64,000 nt of DNA from Flagellimonas okinawensis. Its GTDB lineage: Bacteria; Bacteroidota; Bacteroidia; Flavobacteriales; Flavobacteriaceae. The notes under the pieces were generated by a model. It had not been told where the DNA came from, searched no databases, and saw nothing but the letters and a program-made list of their open reading frames with translations. The stretch lies in contig NZ_JARFVA010000009.1 in NCBI RefSeq assembly GCF_029194005.1, forward strand, positions 20,006 through 84,005. Reading direction: 5' to 3'. This document shows, piece by piece, positions 45,233 through 54,417 of the stretch; within the stretch, counting starts at the first letter, position 1, and every line of letters starts with the position of its first letter. Position numbers and translations under genes: made by a program.

Positions 45233-46399
45233 TCAATCCTTAAATTTAATAGTCCTGATATCCGATTCACCCATTTTTTGACTTAACAGGCCATCCTTGT
45301 AAAACTCCATCTTAGTGTCTTCCAGTTCAAATTCCCATGAAATGCGGTTCGGACTCGTGATCTTAGGGGTTACTTTGACCTTAAACACCACAAACACTGG
45401 GGAGCGTTCAATTAAATTAAATGTTTTGGCTGCAGTGGGTCCAACAGGAAGAAAAACCTTTTTTGAATAGTTTTTCAAAGTTTTTTCATTTTCTGAATAG
45501 GCCAAAAAATTAGAGTTGTGCAATATAAAGTCCCCACCAATGGAGAATATACTTCTGATCCAATAGCCTTTGTTTTTGAAATCATATTTTTCAGCCACTG
45601 CTCCCCTAGCTACGAAATAGGCAATTTGGGTCCCATCTTCATAAAATGAATTGCTCCATGCCTGAAGAGTACCATAATGGTTCTTGATAAAGTTTGTATA
45701 ACTGCGGTTCTGGGCAAACTCATTGTTACGATTACCTCCCCAAGAGGAAACATGTGCCCTATCCCCAGCAGGATTATAAAAATTGCAGGGGGATTTGGCT
45801 TCGGAATCACAAAAATAATCTTGAAGTTTTTCATCGGATAGGGTTTCCCTAGCTAGAATCAACAAGTGATTTTGGGCAAATTCAGAATTCTTTTTTGCAA
45901 GGTCCCCTGCTATGTTCTGATGTTTGGTCAACTTTGATTGGTCCAAATCCTTAAAGGTACTTTCCAGAAATTTCAACTCTAAAAGTGCCTTATATGCTTT
46001 GTTCATCGTCGGTGCCGTGGTTCCTCTTAAAAAATAAACATCTCCGTATCTGGGAAGTCCCTTGTGCGCTTGTATAACGACATCCCTGAAATCTTTGGAG
46101 GTTGCCTTGAACGTTAGCACATTGTGATCGTTTACAGCAACGGGGTCTTTTTTATCCGCTGTTTCACTCTGTGAGATTGTATTATCCGATGCAGGCCCAG
46201 GTTTTGCATCGGGAACTGACGTTTTCTCACCGTTGCCATTCAAAAACTCGTCTGTTTTCTCACTAGCTTTTTTTACAATCTTGTTTTCTACGTTCTTTTT
46301 TAATTTTTTAAAAAACTGACCCTGGACAGAAATAGGCATAAACAAGCCTAACACAGTCACGATCAAAATGACATTGGTTTTTACAGGTTTCATTTTCAT
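45233..46399 (-). CDS. Secreted protein of the same tandem family (member 2)
   Basis: The protein has about 388 residues from the ATG at 46399 (MKMKPVKTN); the frame runs further upstream inside member 3. The signal peptide is followed by FFKKLKKNVENKIVKKASEK, nearly the same as in member 1. The shared core reads FKATSKDFRDVVIQAHKGL-PRYG, VSSWGGNRNNEFAQN and YTNFIKNHYGTLQAWSNSFY. There is one CDSEAKSPC cysteine pair. The start is 10 bp from the end of member 3. Function unknown. Confidence 0.75.
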   Translation of the reverse strand: MKMKPVKTNVILIVTVLGLFMPISVQGQFFKKLKKNVENKIVKKASEKTDEFLNGNGEKTSVPDAKPGPASDNTISQSETADKKDPVAVNDHNVLTFKATSKDFRDVVIQAHKGLPRYGDVYFLRGTTAPTMNKAYKALLELKFLESTFKDLDQSKLTKHQNIAGDLAKKNSEFAQNHLLILARETLSDEKLQDYFCDSEAKSPCNFYNPAGDRAHVSSWGGNRNNEFAQNRSYTNFIKNHYGTLQAWSNSFYEDGTQIAYFVARGAVAEKYDFKNKGYWIRSIFSIGGDFILHNSNFLAYSENEKTLKNYSKKVFLPVGPTAAKTFNLIERSPVFVVFKVKVTPKITSPNRISWEFELEDTKMEFYKDGLLSQKMGESDIRTIKFKD

Positions 46400-46409
46400 A
46401 ACTTTTGGA

Positions 46410-47441
46410 TTATCTGGTCTTGGATACCATGGTATTGATATTGATTGCACCCACCTTTTTTGTAAGTCCGTCATCTGAATAGATTTCGATAACAGGACTG
46501 TTGAGGCTAAAAGTGGTCTTGAGTTGATCTGCCCTATAATTTTCCAAGCCATTGAGGTAACCAGACACATCAAATACCAAAAAGATCTGTTGGCTCTTTT
46601 CAGAGAAGGTTTCAGCCTCTTCGGGCAACATTTTGAACAGTATCGACGAACCGTTGGGGTGCATCAACTTTCTTTCTGATGAATTGGCGGGTTGGAGTCC
46701 GTACCACTTTAATAAAAAGCCTTGATTGTAAAACTGATAGGTGTTCAACCAATAGCCTCCGTTCTTAAAATCGTAGGTGCCCAAATTGGTCCGTGTAACA
46801 TAATATCCCTCCAAGACATTGTCTGAATAAAGCGTTTTTGCCCACTTCCCCACCAACGGAAACTTCTCCTTTACAAAATTGGTGTATGCCCTTAATTTTT
46901 GGAACTCTGAAGCTCCTCTTCCTCCCCACGACCTAATATTACGCGGTTCGTTATAATACCCATCCTGCTGGAATCCCGAAGCACAATCTTCTTCTTTTGG
47001 GTTGCAGAAAAACCGTATGGACTGCTGTTTGTTGCACAAGGCGTTGGCAAGGGCCAGCACATGTTGTTGGGCCGTATGGGATTTAAGGTCTTTTTCGTAC
47101 ATGTTTTGTGTTCGTTCCGTAAAAAAATCCTTGTCCATCACATCGAACATATCCTCTTTGAACCTGATTTTCAAAAGCTCCACAAAAGCGTGCCTACTCG
47201 CATTGTTATGGCTGAATTGTTTGTCCTTTTCAAAGTACTCCTCATCCCTTGAACTCACATAGGTCCCATCTGATTTTAGAAAATATTCGTCCTGCACCCC
47301 AAAACGGAGCTTCCCTTTATGAGTTTGCAAGGAAAGTGAAATAAAATCAGTGGTGGGAGGATTAAATACCTTTTCCTGTGACTGTCCCCATCCCATAATT
47401 TGGAATACCAACACCGTTATTATAAAAAAAACCTGTTTCAT
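46410..47441 (-). CDS. Secreted protein of the same tandem family (member 3)
   Basis: The protein has 343 residues. The signal peptide is followed directly by the shared core without the lysine-rich FFKKLKK linker: FISLSLQTHKGKLRFGVQDE, FCNPKEEDCASG, IRSWGGRGASEFQKLRAYTN and FVKEKFPLVGKWAKTLYSDN. The C-terminus YSDDGLTKKVGAININTM matches the end of the other members. It lies 3 bp downstream of member 4. Confidence 0.72.
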   Translation of the reverse strand: MKQVFFIITVLVFQIMGWGQSQEKVFNPPTTDFISLSLQTHKGKLRFGVQDEYFLKSDGTYVSSRDEEYFEKDKQFSHNNASRHAFVELLKIRFKEDMFDVMDKDFFTERTQNMYEKDLKSHTAQQHVLALANALCNKQQSIRFFCNPKEEDCASGFQQDGYYNEPRNIRSWGGRGASEFQKLRAYTNFVKEKFPLVGKWAKTLYSDNVLEGYYVTRTNLGTYDFKNGGYWLNTYQFYNQGFLLKWYGLQPANSSERKLMHPNGSSILFKMLPEEAETFSEKSQQIFLVFDVSGYLNGLENYRADQLKTTFSLNSPVIEIYSDDGLTKKVGAININTMVSKTR

Positions 47442-47444
47442 GCA

Positions 47445-48491
47445 TTAATTTTTAAAAAAGAGATTAGTTAGGGATAGGGTCCTAAAATGATTTACAAGAG
47501 CTTCGTCCGTATAAATTTCCATGTCACTACTTTCGTGGGAATAGTTAAAATCAATAGGATCTGTGGGAGAATCCATCTCCTTATCCGAATGTTGTAATTT
47601 TATCTTTTTTACCAGATATAGGCGGTTGATGCCCTCTTTTTTAAAGCGCTCAGCAGTTTGCTCATCCATCGGTAAGAAGAAATTGATGCTTTTTCCTCGG
47701 GCCAATTTGTTCAGAAGCTGATTTTCATAGGGCTTCACAGGTTCGAAGATCACTCTCTTCCGCCCACCCTGTTTAAATGGGAAAATATCATTGAGGCTCA
47801 AATAATGATGCACCCAATAGCCTTTTTTATCAAAATCATAATTTCCTCCAATACTTAGGGTAGAAACATGATAAGCACTCAGCTCATCATTTTTAAAAAC
47901 ATCTTGACTCCATACCAAAAGCGGATTTAAACAAGTATTTACAAAGGTTTTATAATTCCGCTGTCTTTCAAACTCATTCTTACCTCGATTGACATTCTTG
48001 CATGCCTCGTCCAAACACAAATTCGGAGCAACCTGATTGAGCAAAAATCGCTGGAGGTAGGCGGAATTCGATTGTTTTTCTGTAAGATTATTGCTTAAAA
48101 TGATCAATCGGTCTTTTTCCAAGTCTCCCATAAATGGCTTGAGATATTTTAAGCTTACCAACAAGGAGAAATTGATTCTCCCTGTATTTACCATTTTACT
48201 CTTTTTAAGCTGTTCTGGGTTTCGACCACCACCACGAACAGGCCTTACAGCATTGGATCTGGGATTGGCATTTGTACTGCCATTTTGATTGTCATAAGAA
48301 TCCACAACACCAAACCTGTGCAATCCTTTGTACGCCTGAATATTTATTGAAACATAATTCTCCGAGGGTGACTTATAGGTAACCAGTCCATCCGTACCAG
48401 TTGTCTGTGCAAAACTATGGAACACTGCTGCTACCATAAGAAAAACGCTAAACCCAAATCTTACCATTAACACTGTTTCTTTTATGTTCAT
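47445..48491 (-). CDS. Secreted protein of the same tandem family (member 4)
   Basis: The protein has about 348 residues from the ATG at 48491; an internal ATG at 48467 gives a neater signal peptide (MVRFGFSVFLMVAAVF). Shared core: TYKSPSENYVSINIQAYKGL-HRFG, and NEFERQRNYKTFVNTCLNPL near the middle. Two cysteine motifs are present (CLDEACKNV). It overlaps the lipoprotein gene by 4 nt and is the first of the four paralogues in transcription order. Confidence 0.72.
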   Translation of the reverse strand: MNIKETVLMVRFGFSVFLMVAAVFHSFAQTTGTDGLVTYKSPSENYVSINIQAYKGLHRFGVVDSYDNQNGSTNANPRSNAVRPVRGGGRNPEQLKKSKMVNTGRINFSLLVSLKYLKPFMGDLEKDRLIILSNNLTEKQSNSAYLQRFLLNQVAPNLCLDEACKNVNRGKNEFERQRNYKTFVNTCLNPLLVWSQDVFKNDELSAYHVSTLSIGGNYDFDKKGYWVHHYLSLNDIFPFKQGGRKRVIFEPVKPYENQLLNKLARGKSINFFLPMDEQTAERFKKEGINRLYLVKKIKLQHSDKEMDSPTDPIDFNYSHESSDMEIYTDEALVNHFRTLSLTNLFFKN

Positions 48492-49027
48492 TCCCAATTT
48501 ATGGTTCCGTCCATGGTCAAAATGGTGTCATCATCGGTATTGATTACCGTTGTGTTTTCAAAGATGACCTGTTTGGTTTCAAAATTTACACCGAACCCGT
48601 CGCCGCATGCAGTAAAAAAGTTTTGGTAGGGTGAGGAACAGGCATGGCGGAACTCCTGTCCATTCCTTACTATGGTCATGGATATGGTCTTATCAATATC
48701 GGGCGAGCCACCGGTGGAAAAATCGGCTGCCACGATTACAAATCCATTTTGGTCGTTTTCATAAATGAATTCATTATCAACAACAGTAATGTTCTCAGAT
48801 AGCAGAATTACCGATTTATCTGTCCCCGAAAGGGCAACATTGGCTACTTCAATATTACCAACGGTTAATGAAGTACCCAGCTCCGAAGTTTCCTCTCCGG
48901 ACAATTGTATGGTTCCCTGTACTTCGTTTAATGTTCCGTTTTCAGGTTCGTTACCATCATCGGGGCCACAACCAACAAAGAAAAATAACATCGAACAGGA
49001 CAGAAAAAGCATGGTGGTGTATTTCAT
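48488..49027 (-). CDS. Small lipoprotein of unknown function
   Basis: The protein has 179 residues from the ATG at 49027 (MKYTTMLFL). Lipobox FFFVGC at about residues 15-20, followed by an Asp/Glu/Asn-rich spacer and a beta-rich domain (TIQLSGEETSELGTSLTVGN, ENDQNGFVIVAADF). Two further cysteines (RHACSS, FFTACGD) may bond. It is the first gene of the tandem-family operon, overlapping member 4 by 4 nt. Family not recognised. Confidence 0.72.
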   Translation of the reverse strand: MKYTTMLFLSCSMLFFFVGCGPDDGNEPENGTLNEVQGTIQLSGEETSELGTSLTVGNIEVANVALSGTDKSVILLSENITVVDNEFIYENDQNGFVIVAADFSTGGSPDIDKTISMTIVRNGQEFRHACSSPYQNFFTACGDGFGVNFETKQVIFENTTVINTDDDTILTMDGTINWE

Positions 49028-49187
49028 ATAGTTAATGGTTATGCCATATAGCAATCTCTAAACTATGAATTCCTTTATCCCTGTGCCATGGCCAATTATT
49101 ATACGTATGTTTATTCAACATTACCGTAGCTAATCTTTCTCTATCCGTAAACCATGGCAGAACAACCTATTAATGGTTCAAATGGCT

Positions 49188-49195
49188 TAAATTTG
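49188..49195 (+). promoter_or_regulatory. Candidate -7 promoter element for the TPR kinase gene
   Basis: TAAATTTG fits TAnnTTTG and lies 20 bp before the start at 49216. No clear -33 TTTG at the usual distance. Confidence 0.4.
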
Positions 49196-49215
49196 GGGTT
49201 CACTAACCTCAGAAC

Positions 49216-51012
49216 ATGCTGCGACCGATCAAAAAAACCTGTTTTTCCCTTCTCATTATATTTTTACCCTTATGCGGAAATTCACAAGGGGTACAGCTTG
49301 ACTCCTTGAGAAATGAATTGGAGGGGCATACTTTACAAGATACCATAAGAGCCGGACTGCTTATTGAAATAGCTGGGGAGATGACCTATTCCAGTCCCAA
49401 TGAGGCGTTTCCTTATGTTAAGGAAGCTATTGCTATTTCAGAAAAAACAAATTGGATCAAGGGCGAAGCTCTGGCCCACCGTCAAAAAGGAAACCTCTAT
49501 TATGTTTTGGGAGACAATCTCAATGCATTGGATGCGTATCAAAAAGCCTTGGTTTTGAGCCAAAAGATGGTCAACAAACAACTAGAGTCAAGTCTATTGG
49601 GCAATATTGGTAATATCCACGCTGATTTAAAGGAATATGACAAAGCCTTGACAAATTATCGCGCCTATTTATCAACGGCACAATCACTGAACAACAGACC
49701 AGATGAAATCAAAGCACTTTCGAATATTGCCATTGTGTATAACGACACCGAAAATTTTGAAGAAGGTGTTGCCTATTTGGAGAAGGCCCTTGCATTGGCC
49801 AAACTGGAAGAGAACAATCTGTTTATAGCAGCGATTACCAATAACTTGGCCTTGGCCTACAAAAAGCTGGGACAGAACGAAAAAGCGCTTGCACACTATC
49901 AAGAAGCAGCAGACCTCGCTCAACAGATTGGGAACAAGTATATTGAGGCCTCCGCATTGAACAGTATTGGTAAAATCAATGTATTGCTCAACAATTATGG
50001 AATGGCAGAAACAAATGCCCGCCAAGCCCTTTCGCTTTCGAAGGAGATTGGTGCTGTGGAATGGGAATCCGATTCGTGGGAAGTGTTGAGCCAGGTATTC
50101 GAGAACAACGGAAATATGGCCGAAGCCCTTGACGCCTACAAAGAACATGTGCAACTCAGGGACAGTGTTTTGAATGAGGAAAAGAGGTCTGAATTGACCC
50201 GAAAGGAAATGCAGTTTCAAATGGAGCGCCAACAAGCGGTCGCCCTAGAGGAAATAAAGAGACAGGAATTAGTGAAAAATGGGTATTTGTTGGGGGCGAT
50301 ACTCTTGGCATTGATCTCTATTTTAGGATATTTTTTGTACAAGCGCAGACGGGATGCACTGGAAAAAAGAAAAGTGGCCGAATTCAACGCAAAGGTGGCA
50401 GAGACCGAGCTCAAAGCCCTGCGCTCCCAAATGAACCCCCATTTTATTTTTAATTCACTCAATTCCATTAGCGATTTTATCTCAAAGAAGGATATTCAAC
50501 AGGCCGATGATTATTTGGTCAAGTTCTCCAAACTCACACGATCGATCCTTGAAAACTCCGAAAAAAAATGGATTACCTTGGAGGAAGATCTGGAGTTGAT
50601 GGAACTGTACATGCAGATAGAGGCCCTCCGATTGGAGAATAAGCTCAACTACCGCATATCGATTGATGAAAGCGTTGAACCGGAAAACACACTGGTACCC
50701 CCGCTCTTATTGCAACCATTTATAGAAAACAGTATTTGGCACGGGATTGCCCCAAAACAAGGAGATGGACAAATCGACCTCTTGATAAAAAAAGATGATA
50801 ACATGTTGGAGTACATTGTGGAGGACAATGGAGTCGGAAGATCAGCAACCAATACAAAGGCCAAAAGGAAAGGTTCGTTTGGTGTAAAAATTACCAGCAA
50901 TCGAATAGATATCATCAACCATTTAAAGAATACCAATGGATCTATTAATTTGTTGGACAAAACGGAAGGGCTTCGTGTAGAGATAAGGCTTCCTTTGGAA
51001 CTTCAATTTTAA
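49216..51012 (+). CDS. TPR-containing LytS-type sensor histidine kinase
   Basis: The protein has 598 residues. A signal peptide is followed by about six TPR repeats (about 50-330), for example GNLYYVLGDNLNALDAYQKA and ALAYKKLGQNEKALAHYQEA. One membrane helix (GYLLGAILLALISILGYFLY) precedes the cytoplasmic kinase: RSQMNPHFIFNSLNSISDFI carries the phospho-His, then IEDNGVGR-type G-box (VEDNGVGRSATN). It is divergent from the lipoprotein/tandem-family operon and 7 bp upstream of its response regulator, so it may control that operon. Confidence 0.93.
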   Translation: MLRPIKKTCFSLLIIFLPLCGNSQGVQLDSLRNELEGHTLQDTIRAGLLIEIAGEMTYSSPNEAFPYVKEAIAISEKTNWIKGEALAHRQKGNLYYVLGDNLNALDAYQKALVLSQKMVNKQLESSLLGNIGNIHADLKEYDKALTNYRAYLSTAQSLNNRPDEIKALSNIAIVYNDTENFEEGVAYLEKALALAKLEENNLFIAAITNNLALAYKKLGQNEKALAHYQEAADLAQQIGNKYIEASALNSIGKINVLLNNYGMAETNARQALSLSKEIGAVEWESDSWEVLSQVFENNGNMAEALDAYKEHVQLRDSVLNEEKRSELTRKEMQFQMERQQAVALEEIKRQELVKNGYLLGAILLALISILGYFLYKRRRDALEKRKVAEFNAKVAETELKALRSQMNPHFIFNSLNSISDFISKKDIQQADDYLVKFSKLTRSILENSEKKWITLEEDLELMELYMQIEALRLENKLNYRISIDESVEPENTLVPPLLLQPFIENSIWHGIAPKQGDGQIDLLIKKDDNMLEYIVEDNGVGRSATNTKAKRKGSFGVKITSNRIDIINHLKNTNGSINLLDKTEGLRVEIRLPLELQF

Positions 51013-51019
51013 AAACACT

Positions 51020-51778
51020 ATGTTAAAGGCTATTATCGTCGATGATGAGCAACACTGTATCAACCGTTTGGACGGATTATTACAGGACGAAGGGTATGAT
51101 ATTGAAGTTATGGCCCGCTGCAAAACCATTGATGAGGCCCAACGTAAAATCACTGATTCATCCCCCGATATTGTTTTTTTGGATGTGCAACTTGGGAACA
51201 ATACAGGTTTTGACCTGCTATCTCAACTGGACACTTTCGATTTTGAAGTGATATTTACCACCTCTTTTGACAATTACGCCCTAAAGGCATTTAAGTTCTC
51301 AGCGTTGGATTATCTCTTAAAACCAATTGACAAAATTGATTTGGCCAGTGCGTTACAAAAGTTAAGGGAACAAAGAAACCTAAAAGAAACTTCCAAAAAG
51401 ATTGATATTCTATTCCATAATTTTAAAGAAGGAAACGAATCATCAAAAAGAATTGCAATTCCTACCTTGGACGGATTTGCCATGGTAGATACAAACGACA
51501 TTATTAGATTTCAATCGGATGTCAATTACACACACATCCACACACTTTCCAATAAAAAGATTACGGCCTCCAAAACCTTGAAGTATTTTGAAGGTATTCT
51601 GGAAAGCAATACTTTTTTTAGAGTGCACAAGTCCCATCTTGTCAATCTATCATTAGTAGAGCACTATATCAAAGGGAAAGGAGGTCATATTATATTGACC
51701 GATGGCTCCAAAATTGAGGTTGCCGTTAGACGTAAAGAAGAGCTTATGAAAAAACTTAATCCTGGCCTTGAATCCTGA
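51020..51778 (+). CDS. LytTR-family response regulator
   Basis: The protein has 252 residues. The receiver at about 1-120 has IVDDEQHC, phospho-acceptor Asp in FLDVQLGNNTGFDLL, and LLKPIDKIDL. The LytTR DNA-binding domain at about 145-245 includes DIIRFQSDVNYTHIHTLSNK and FFRVHKSHLVNLSLV. It is the partner of the TPR kinase. LytTR proteins bind paired direct repeats near promoters; I did not find an obvious pair in the 160-bp divergent region. Confidence 0.93.
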   Translation: MLKAIIVDDEQHCINRLDGLLQDEGYDIEVMARCKTIDEAQRKITDSSPDIVFLDVQLGNNTGFDLLSQLDTFDFEVIFTTSFDNYALKAFKFSALDYLLKPIDKIDLASALQKLREQRNLKETSKKIDILFHNFKEGNESSKRIAIPTLDGFAMVDTNDIIRFQSDVNYTHIHTLSNKKITASKTLKYFEGILESNTFFRVHKSHLVNLSLVEHYIKGKGGHIILTDGSKIEVAVRRKEELMKKLNPGLES

Positions 51779-51916
51779 TTTTCTTTTTTACATTCTACCC
51801 AAATCCTTACCCCTACTGCAAAAATCGGGCATAGTATACACCCAAAACGAAAAAAATATAGCATTGGTAAATTACCAACATGCCATTATCCAAATTCATT
51901 TAAAGTAAATAAAAAG

Positions 51917-51944
51917 GGTTCAAATCTCTGACCCGATTTGAACC
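51917..51944 (-). terminator. Terminator of the Fic gene
   Basis: GGTTCAAATC (51917-51926) pairs with GATTTGAACC (51935-51944). On the minus strand it is followed by CTTTTTATTT. It lies 50 bp after the Fic stop codon. Confidence 0.75.
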
Positions 51945-51993
51945 TAGTGATTCTAAATCCTCATTTTAAGATCGAATCGTATTCTTAATAAAA

Positions 51994-53079
51994 TTATCCT
52001 TGTTCCAAGACTTTCATCAATTCATGGTTCAAATACAATTTTTCCTTTCCAACTTTTATAGATTTCAGAAAACCTTGCTCTTCCAATTCCATCAAATAGT
52101 TTCCAACTGTTTTAGGAGTGCCCAAACCTATATCAATAAGGTTTTGGCGCTTGGTATAAGGTAACTTGAACAAGACTTCGACTAAATCCTTTGAATAGAC
52201 TTTGGGTAATTGTTCCTTTATTTTAAGTCCAGTGGTTTCCATCAGGGCAACAATGGATTCCAAGCGACTGAGTCCTAGAATAGATGTTTGCTCGATCATA
52301 TCAAGCATATATAAGATATAGTCTGTCCAATTATTTTTTTCCGTTACATTTCGCAAATGCTGATAGTACAATTCCTTGTGCTTGATAATGTAGTTACTTA
52401 AGAACAATACTGGTATATCTAAAAGTTGCTCCAATTTTAATTGCAGTAACAATAAAATCCTACCCGTTCTCCCATTGCCATCCGAAAATGGATGAATTGC
52501 TTCGAATTGATAATGGGATATGGCCATTTTAATCAATGGATCCATCATATCATATTGATTGATAAACTTTTCTAGATCGGCCATTTTTCCACGTATGATA
52601 TCCTCGCCAGTAGGTGGTGTATAGATAATATCCCCTTTTGTATTTGATAGGGTCGTACCTATTGAAGTTCGTATTCCAGAAGTATTTTGTTTGATACATT
52701 GAACAATTTCAATACATAAGTTAGTCGTAATAAAGGGTTTATCCTCAAGCCTTTTCAGGCCAAGCCATATAGCTTCTTTATATTTAATGACCTCTTTTGT
52801 CGCCGCATTGTCAAATTTTTTATCTGCAACAACCGCCTTATACAAATCGTCATTTGTTGTGATGATATTTTCAATTTCAGAACTTGCTTTGGCTTCTTGA
52901 AGATGCAAGCTATCCAAAAACAAGCTTGGGTTTGGCAAATTCCTAATGGCTCCATTCAATTGTGCCAAGGCCCTACTTGCAGTTATGGTCTTAGAAAGTA
53001 TGACTTTAGTTTCCAAATCTTCTTGAGGTGGAAGTGGAGGCAAATTGTTGAACGGTTTTGTTTTATCGAAAGAAACCAT
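51994..53079 (-). CDS. Fic-domain protein, class II-like
   Basis: The protein has 361 residues. An N-terminal Fic_N region carries SSEIEN at 66-71, which fits the inhibitory motif [ST]xxxE[GN] on the helix that blocks the active site. The Fic core holds the full catalytic motif HPFSDGNGRTGR near 200. A winged-helix tail follows (YTKRQNLIDIGLGTPKTVGN). Fic proteins usually transfer AMP to target proteins; the complete motif suggests activity kept in check by the inhibitory Glu. It stands alone with its own terminator. The target is unknown. Confidence 0.92.
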   Translation of the reverse strand: MVSFDKTKPFNNLPPLPPQEDLETKVILSKTITASRALAQLNGAIRNLPNPSLFLDSLHLQEAKASSEIENIITTNDDLYKAVVADKKFDNAATKEVIKYKEAIWLGLKRLEDKPFITTNLCIEIVQCIKQNTSGIRTSIGTTLSNTKGDIIYTPPTGEDIIRGKMADLEKFINQYDMMDPLIKMAISHYQFEAIHPFSDGNGRTGRILLLLQLKLEQLLDIPVLFLSNYIIKHKELYYQHLRNVTEKNNWTDYILYMLDMIEQTSILGLSRLESIVALMETTGLKIKEQLPKVYSKDLVEVLFKLPYTKRQNLIDIGLGTPKTVGNYLMELEEQGFLKSIKVGKEKLYLNHELMKVLEQG

Positions 53080-53693
53080 ATACAGGTAAAATTTACTCTT
53101 GAATCAATTACAAGGGCAAAAATAAACATTTTTTACACTCGTTCAAACTATTGAGGTAATTTTTACCCGTGTTTGAAATTCAAATCACCTCCCAAAATTC
53201 GACTTCCCTATCATTCAAAAAATATATTTCTTCATCATTTTGAACCTAAACCCTGAATACTAACATTGACGGGAGGTTTGGAGATATTAGATAAAAACTG
53301 GACCCCTATGTACACCTTTATCCTTGGTTAAATTTGGGCACAAAAAAACCAGAAAATATTAATTTTCTGGTTTTCAGATATTTATGGTTTCATTTAAAGG
53401 CAAATGAACCGTTTTTTGTCGGGGTGGCAGTTTTAACCAATCCTTTAAAACCCCTTATGTTTCCAGAGTTTTTTCTTGACCATCCAAAAAAGGACACCCA
53501 ATAGGACATCCTCGTGTGATTTTTGGACTTTCACATAGTAAATATAACAATCTGAAAGCAATCGATTCGATTATAAGGTTTTTGCTTTGTAAAACCGTAA
53601 TACTTTAAAACTCAGAAATAAAAAATTGAGCTTAGTCAAACAACCCATACCAACAATTTGATTCTATTTAAAAGTAGGTTCAAATTAACCTTA
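53080..53693. other. Non-coding stretch with a possible small insertion remnant
   Basis: No gene is seen in 614 bases. CACCTCCCAAAATT at 53186-53199 and GGGAGGT at 53271-53277 form an inverted pair that resembles the ends of the IS3 element at 42685. This may be a MITE-like or decayed element. A separate terminator lies at 53345-53374. Confidence 0.35.
53345..53374. terminator. Strong bidirectional-type hairpin
   Basis: AAAACCAGAAAAT (53345-53357) pairs perfectly with ATTTTCTGGTTTT (53362-53374) around ATTA. A- and T-rich flanks fit an intrinsic terminator, probably for the minus-strand pirin/dioxygenase genes. Confidence 0.7.
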
Positions 53694-54401
53694 TTAAAGG
53701 TTCTTGGTTTCCAAATCATCCAGTAATGGTGTCTCCATTAAAAGGATTATCGCGTTTTCTGAAAGAGCTTCCATTTCAACAGTATCGGTGTCCCATAGTG
53801 CTAAACCATCCCGGCTTTCCAATAATCGGTCCTCAATTTCAAAAACCCCGTTTATAACAAAGGCAAATATTCCATTATTGGGGTTTTCCAATTTGTATTG
53901 GGATTCATTTCTACCTTCAAAAACTCCAAAGTTTAAAATGGATGTACCTGTTTTTAGCAATCTATGTAAACTATTGGCCCCGTAACCCTCAAAAGTCTTC
54001 TTTCCCTGAAATTGATTCTTTGTTAGATGAATTTGAAGATAATTGACATATTCCTTATCGTAGGGATTTGAAATATGAAGCGACTGTCCTTTTTCCATAT
54101 TCAGAACCTGTAGCTCTTCAGGTATCAAAATTTTTCTTTTTCCATCAACGGAAACCTCAACCTCCACCATTCCGACCAAAGGCATTAGTATGATGTGTCC
54201 ACCTTCCTCCATATAATAGAACTTGCTATTGTTTGGGGCCAGGGTTTCATCATTTAATGAGGTAAATATTTCAAATGGATTCTGCTTTTTTCCATTGAAA
54301 TCATCATTAATTAGTGTCGTAAGACATTGATATCCTTCAACCTGTTGACGGTTTCTCCTTTGCGATTTAAAAATTCTAGCGGTTTTTTGGGCTATCATCA
54401 C
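53694..54401 (-). CDS. Pirin-like bicupin protein (C-terminal YhhW type)
   Basis: The protein has 235 residues. The N-terminal cupin half shows YMEEGGHIILMPLVGMVEVE; the C-terminal half ends RDGLALWDTDTVEMEALSEN-IILLMETPL, very like the end of YhhW/pirin quercetinase-type proteins. The metal-binding histidines usual in the N-terminal cupin are not obvious, so enzymatic activity is doubtful. It lies 16 bp downstream of the intradiol dioxygenase gene and is probably co-transcribed with it. Confidence 0.78.
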   Translation of the reverse strand: MMIAQKTARIFKSQRRNRQQVEGYQCLTTLINDDFNGKKQNPFEIFTSLNDETLAPNNSKFYYMEEGGHIILMPLVGMVEVEVSVDGKRKILIPEELQVLNMEKGQSLHISNPYDKEYVNYLQIHLTKNQFQGKKTFEGYGANSLHRLLKTGTSILNFGVFEGRNESQYKLENPNNGIFAFVINGVFEIEDRLLESRDGLALWDTDTVEMEALSENAIILLMETPLLDDLETKNL

Positions 54402-54417
54402 TTCAATATCTTTTCAA

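Noticed and set aside
51917..51944. T-arm-like sequence GGTTCAAATC suggesting a tRNA fragment
   Set aside because: No acceptor, D or anticodon arms are found nearby; the stretch is a symmetric hairpin with a T-run and fits a terminator.
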